Source of the DNA: Pseudomonas sp. JAI120
GTDB lineage: Bacteria; Pseudomonadota; Gammaproteobacteria; Pseudomonadales; Pseudomonadaceae
Assembly (NCBI RefSeq): GCF_014207255.1
Contig: NZ_JACHCZ010000002.1
Coordinates: forward strand, 124,001 to 188,000
Length of the DNA: 64,000 nt
Reading direction: 5' to 3'
The notes under the pieces were generated by a model, which was not told where the DNA came from, did not search any database, and saw nothing but the letters and a program-made list of their open reading frames with translations. The position numbers and the translations under genes were made by a program. This document shows, in pieces, positions 60,840-64,000 of this stretch (position 1 is its first letter; the number at the start of each line of letters is the position of its first letter).

Positions 60840-61763
60840 TCAGGCCTTGTTCGCCAGGCCCCGATCACTCATGAACGCTTCCAGCCGCGAACGCACCCAG
60901 CGTTCAGCCGGGTCGGTGTCCACATGACTGAGCCAGACCATGGACAAATCCAGGGTCGGCGTCTCGAACGGAAACGGCTCACAGAACAGGTTGCCCGACA
61001 CAGCCATGGCCTCGGCGGTGTAGTCCGGCAGGCTGGCGATCAGGTCCGTCCCGGCCAGCAGCGCGGGCAATGCGCTGTATTGCGGCACCGACAACACCAC
61101 ATGGCGCTTGCGGCCGATTTCCGCCAGCCACTCATCGGCAAACCCGGACACGTTGGCGGTGTGGGACACCAGCACATGGGGGCGCGAGCAATATTCATCG
61201 AGGGTCAGCGGAGTGTCCGAGGCGTCGGCGCGCAGCAGTCGCGGGCGGATATGACGCAGCAGCTTGCGCTTGGCATTCGCCGGCAGGCCACGGGTCTGGG
61301 TGATGCCGACGGTAATATCGCCGGAGGCCAGCAGGTCGGGGATGCGCCAGTAGTCCACATGCTGGACCACGAACACCACTTGCGGCGCCTCCTGGCGCAA
61401 GGCGCGCAGCAGCGGCGGCAACAGGCCGAACTCGACGTCATCGGACAGGCCGATGCGAAAGGTCATGGTGCTGATGGATGGGTCGAAATCGTGGGTCAGG
61501 CTCAAGGCCGACGACAGTGAGTCCAGGGCGGGCGACAGGTGCTGGATGATTTCCTCGGCGCGCGCAGTGGGTTCCATGCGATGGCCGACGCGAATGAACA
61601 GCGGATCATTGAACAAGGTACGCAGACGGTTGAGGGCCGAACTGATGGTCGGCTGGCCGAGAAACAGCTTCTCGGCCACCCGCGTCACATTGCGCTCAAG
61701 CATCAGTGCTTCGAAGACCACCATCAGGTTGATGTCGGCCTTGCGTAATTCATTGCGATTCAT
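60840..61763 (-). CDS. LysR-family regulator, probable control of the aconitate cluster
   Basis: A 307-residue LTTR: ADINLMVVFEALMLERNVTRVAEKLFLGQPTISSALNRL (about 8-46) followed by an effector domain (MTFRIGLSDDVEFGLLPPLL). It lies divergent from the symporter and periplasmic ModA-like genes across about 430 bases that also hold a small ORF. I recall an LysR-type gene beside the aconitate isomerase genes of Pseudomonas; this position fits. The isomerase gene 55 bases downstream could be co-transcribed with it. Confidence 0.83.
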   Translation of the reverse strand: MNRNELRKADINLMVVFEALMLERNVTRVAEKLFLGQPTISSALNRLRTLFNDPLFIRVGHRMEPTARAEEIIQHLSPALDSLSSALSLTHDFDPSISTMTFRIGLSDDVEFGLLPPLLRALRQEAPQVVFVVQHVDYWRIPDLLASGDITVGITQTRGLPANAKRKLLRHIRPRLLRADASDTPLTLDEYCSRPHVLVSHTANVSGFADEWLAEIGRKRHVVLSVPQYSALPALLAGTDLIASLPDYTAEAMAVSGNLFCEPFPFETPTLDLSMVWLSHVDTDPAERWVRSRLEAFMSDRGLANKA

Positions 61764-61853
61764 CGGCGCCTGCCCTTTCCCCAAGACAGGTCGCAGTGTA
61801 GAAAGCGCGACGCACGGCGTCTATGCGCCAATCTGCTGATACCGGCCCCTTGC

Positions 61854-62000
61854 TCAGGGCTTGAGCGGAAACTCCTGATCCCGCTCGGACAGCTCCGTTC
61901 CGTCATCCGGATGTTTCCAGGTCTGGGGTTTTTCTTCTTCACGCCGTTGCTGGGGTTGTTCACGCTCCGGCTCATCCTGGCGCTTCTGTTCGTTGCCCAT
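61854..62000 (-). CDS. Small highly charged protein
   Basis: A 48-residue protein made almost only of charged and polar residues (GNEQKRQDEPEREQPQQRRE, then EEEKPQTWKHPDDGTELSER), no cysteine, one tryptophan. GGAGG is five bases before the ATG, a strong ribosome-binding site, which supports it as a gene. It should be intrinsically disordered. It occupies the gap between the LysR gene and the symporter gene on the minus strand. I cannot assign a family. Confidence 0.6.
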   Translation of the reverse strand: MGNEQKRQDEPEREQPQQRREEEKPQTWKHPDDGTELSERDQEFPLKP

Positions 62001-62073
62001 AGCCACCTCCCCTCCGTAAGAATTGGTCACATCTACCAGCATAGAACAGAGCAGGATTTTTGACGGATACGGC

Positions 62074-62102
62074 GATTGATAGCCAATTAAGATTAATCAA
62101 TC
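62074..62102. promoter_or_regulatory. Candidate operator before the symporter gene
   Basis: GATTGAT (62074-62080) and ATCAATC (62096-62102) form an inverted repeat around a 15-base spacer that includes the palindrome GATTAATC (62091-62098). It is in the AT-rich promoter stretch 94 bases before the symporter start. A LysR-type regulator binding here would fit the layout, but no motif is established. Confidence 0.4.
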
Positions 62103-62195
62103 CAAATTTTTCACTTATCATTTCTAAATGTGTCAGCCACTATCCTCGGTCTTACGCGAAACAAGCACTTAAAAGAACGCTGGAGACACAAAACC

Positions 62196-63500
62196 ATGAC
62201 TAGCCCTTCCCGGCCCGATTCTGCCCGTTCGAAAGTAGGTGCGGTATTCCGCGTTACCTCGGGCAACTTCCTCGAACAGTTCGACTTCTTTCTGTTTGGT
62301 TTCTACGCCACCTACATCGCTGCCGCATTCTTCCCCGCCGCTAATGAATTTGCGTCATTAATGATGACTTTCGCCGTGTTCGGTGCTGGCTTCCTGATGC
62401 GGCCACTGGGCGCAATCATCCTCGGCGCTTATATCGATGACGTCGGCCGCCGCAAAGGGTTGATCGTGACCCTGTCGATCATGGCCAGCGGCACGCTGTT
62501 GATCGTGCTGGTGCCGGGTTATCACACCATTGGCCTGTGGGCACCGCTGCTGGTGCTGCTGGGCCGCCTATTGCAAGGTTTCTCGGCCGGTGCGGAACTG
62601 GGCGGTGTGTCGGTATACCTGTCTGAAATGGCCACCCCGGGCCGCAAGGGTTTCTACACCAGCTGGCAATCGGGCAGCCAACAGATCTCCATCGTGGTGG
62701 CGGCCGCGCTGGGCTATGGCTTGAACGTGTGGATGGAACCGGCGGTGGTTGCCGATTGGGGCTGGCGCATTCCGTTCGCCATCGGTTGCGTGATCATCCC
62801 GTTCATCTTTGTGCTGCGCCGTAACCTGCAGGAAACCGAAGAGTTCGCCAACCGCAAGCATCGCCCGACCATGCGCGAAGTGCTGGCCACACTGGTGAAA
62901 AACTGGACCGTGGTCATCGGCGGCATGCTGATGGTGGCCATGACCACCACCGCGTTCTACCTGATCACCGTGTATGCGCCGACCTTCGGCAAGACTGTGC
63001 TGCAACTGAGCACCTCCGACGCGCTGCTGGTGACCTTGCTGGTGGCGATATCGAACTTTGTCTGGCTGCCGATCGGCGGCACCTTGAGCGACCGCTTCGG
63101 CCGCAAGCCGGTGCTGATCGCCATGACCGCACTGACGGTGCTCACGGCATATCCGGCGCTGTCCTACGTGGTGAACGCACCGAGCTTCGCCCATATGCTG
63201 GAAACCCTGCTGTGGTTCTCGTTCCTGTACGGCATGTACAACGGTGCGATGATCCCCGCCCTCACGGAAATCATGCCGGTGGAAGTGCGCGTGGCCGGCT
63301 TCTCCCTGGCCTACAGCCTGGCGACCGCGATCTTCGGTGGGTTTACCCCGGCGATCTCCACCTGGTTCATTCACATCACCGAGGACAAGGCATCGCCGGC
63401 CTACTGGATGATGTTTGCGGCGGTTTGCGCACTGTGCTCGACACTGGCGCTGTACCGTCGTGCCAATGCGCGTGGGCAGGTGATGCAGGGGGCGGTGTGA
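62196..63500 (+). CDS. MHS-family metabolite:H+ symporter, citrate/tricarballylate/aconitate-like
   Basis: A 434-residue, 12-helix MFS protein of the metabolite:H+ symporter branch. Signatures are [40 protein letters not shown] and the motif A copy [13 protein letters not shown]. The family includes CitA, tricarballylate TcuC and related carboxylate symporters. Its TGA overlaps the ATG of the next gene by one base, so a periplasmic protein is translationally coupled to it, an arrangement I associate with Pseudomonas aconitate isomerase loci. The ATG chosen is 22 codons inside a longer frame; it fits the family N-terminus and has TGGAGAC upstream. Confidence 0.88.
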   Translation: MTSPSRPDSARSKVGAVFRVTSGNFLEQFDFFLFGFYATYIAAAFFPAANEFASLMMTFAVFGAGFLMRPLGAIILGAYIDDVGRRKGLIVTLSIMASGTLLIVLVPGYHTIGLWAPLLVLLGRLLQGFSAGAELGGVSVYLSEMATPGRKGFYTSWQSGSQQISIVVAAALGYGLNVWMEPAVVADWGWRIPFAIGCVIIPFIFVLRRNLQETEEFANRKHRPTMREVLATLVKNWTVVIGGMLMVAMTTTAFYLITVYAPTFGKTVLQLSTSDALLVTLLVAISNFVWLPIGGTLSDRFGRKPVLIAMTALTVLTAYPALSYVVNAPSFAHMLETLLWFSFLYGMYNGAMIPALTEIMPVEVRVAGFSLAYSLATAIFGGFTPAISTWFIHITEDKASPAYWMMFAAVCALCSTLALYRRANARGQVMQGAV

Positions 63501-64000
63501 TGAGGTCTGTGTTCAAGACCCTGACGGCGCTGGCCCTCGGCGCCCTGGCGCTGACGGCCCAGGCCGAGGAGCTCAAGGTGATGACCTCCGGTGGCTTCAC
63601 CGCCGCCTATAAACTGCTGGGCCCGCAATACGCCCAGCACAGCGGCGACACCCTCGACACGATACTCGGCCCGTCCATGGGCAAGGCACCGGAAGCGATT
63701 CCCAACCGCCTGGCCCGTGGCGAACATGCCGACGTGGTGATCATGGTCGGCTATGCCCTGGATGAGCTGATCAAACAAGGCAAGGTTGACCCGGCTTCCC
63801 GCGTGGAACTGGCCGACTCACGCATCGGCCTGGTGGTGAAGGAAGGTGCGGCCAAACCTGCGATCGGCACTGATGCCGAACTCAAGGCTGTATTGAGCAA
63901 GGCCAAGTCCGTGGCGTATTCGGACAGCGCCAGCGGTGTGTATGTCGAGAAAGAGCTGTTCAAGAAGCTCGGCATGCCCGCCAAAGGCACCATGATCGAG
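63500..64000 (+). CDS. ais: Periplasmic ModA-like protein, probable aconitate isomerase; cut by window end
   Basis: The first 167 residues are visible. A 22-residue signal peptide (RSVFKTLTALALGALALTAQ then A) is followed by a binding-protein-fold domain of the ModA/SBP_bac_11 type: LKVMTSGGFTAAYKLL, LDTILGPSMGKAPEAIPNRL and GEHADVVIMVGYALDELI. Known to me: the aconitate isomerase of Pseudomonas sp. WU-0701 is a periplasmic protein of this fold with a 22-residue signal, adjacent to a tricarboxylate symporter. Visible sequence and neighbours fit this, but a plain solute-binding or molybdate-type protein is the alternative. The start is fixed by overlap with the symporter stop (TGATGA). Confidence 0.6.
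   Translation, partial: MRSVFKTLTALALGALALTAQAEELKVMTSGGFTAAYKLLGPQYAQHSGDTLDTILGPSMGKAPEAIPNRLARGEHADVVIMVGYALDELIKQGKVDPASRVELADSRIGLVVKEGAAKPAIGTDAELKAVLSKAKSVAYSDSASGVYVEKELFKKLGMPAKGTMIE

Overview
The window is GC-rich chromosomal DNA from a fluorescent Pseudomonas, most likely of the P. fluorescens group. The evidence is a set of Pseudomonas core genes in familiar company (topA, fadBA, usp, uup, slt, pdxB, tusA, rlmM, acnA, rnd/YcgL) and many REP/REPIN-type repeats built on GTGGGAGGGGGCTTGCTCCC, the class known from P. fluorescens. I see no rRNA, tRNA, insertion sequence, prophage, integrase or CRISPR array. About 60 protein genes fill the window; the only gaps above 300 bases are 5732-6227 and 45003-45347.

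Bases 1-43.6 kb are mainly housekeeping. They hold topA (C-terminus beyond the left edge), the fadBA beta-oxidation operon, a universal stress protein, the ABC-F protein Uup, the lytic transglycosylase Slt, an ABC exporter, pdxB, a MATE pump, tusA, rlmM, acnA, lpxO, cysK, a MoxR ATPase/VWA pair, the 5-oxoprolinase operon pxpABC with a divergent LysR gene, oligopeptidase B, and several small or poorly known proteins. The latter include a secreted ParB/Srx-fold protein and an M61-like protein without its zinc motif. The D-2-hydroxyacid dehydrogenase and the YcgL-rnd pair close this part.

Bases 43.6-64 kb are a catabolic and transport region rich in LysR genes. They hold a PuuA-like glutamine synthetase, a periplasmic PheC-like protein followed by a secreted tandem-Cache protein, a DHA2 MFS pump, pobA/pobR for 4-hydroxybenzoate with a clear inverted repeat between them, and a LysR-controlled metallo-hydrolase/NAD(P)-binding pair. 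A 2-ketoarginine decarboxylase/aldehyde dehydrogenase operon follows, then a CynX-like MFS, a CHMI-family isomerase, and a probable aconitate-use cluster at the right edge: LysR, small charged ORF, MHS-family symporter and a periplasmic ModA-like protein that I think is aconitate isomerase.

No clearly new multi-gene system is visible. The best leads are the symporter plus translationally coupled periplasmic protein at the right edge, the secreted ParB-fold protein, the degenerate M61 protein, the PheC-like/Cache pair, and a structured orphan-terminator region upstream of fadB that may encode a small RNA. All calls come from reading sequence and recalled family knowledge; no searches were run.
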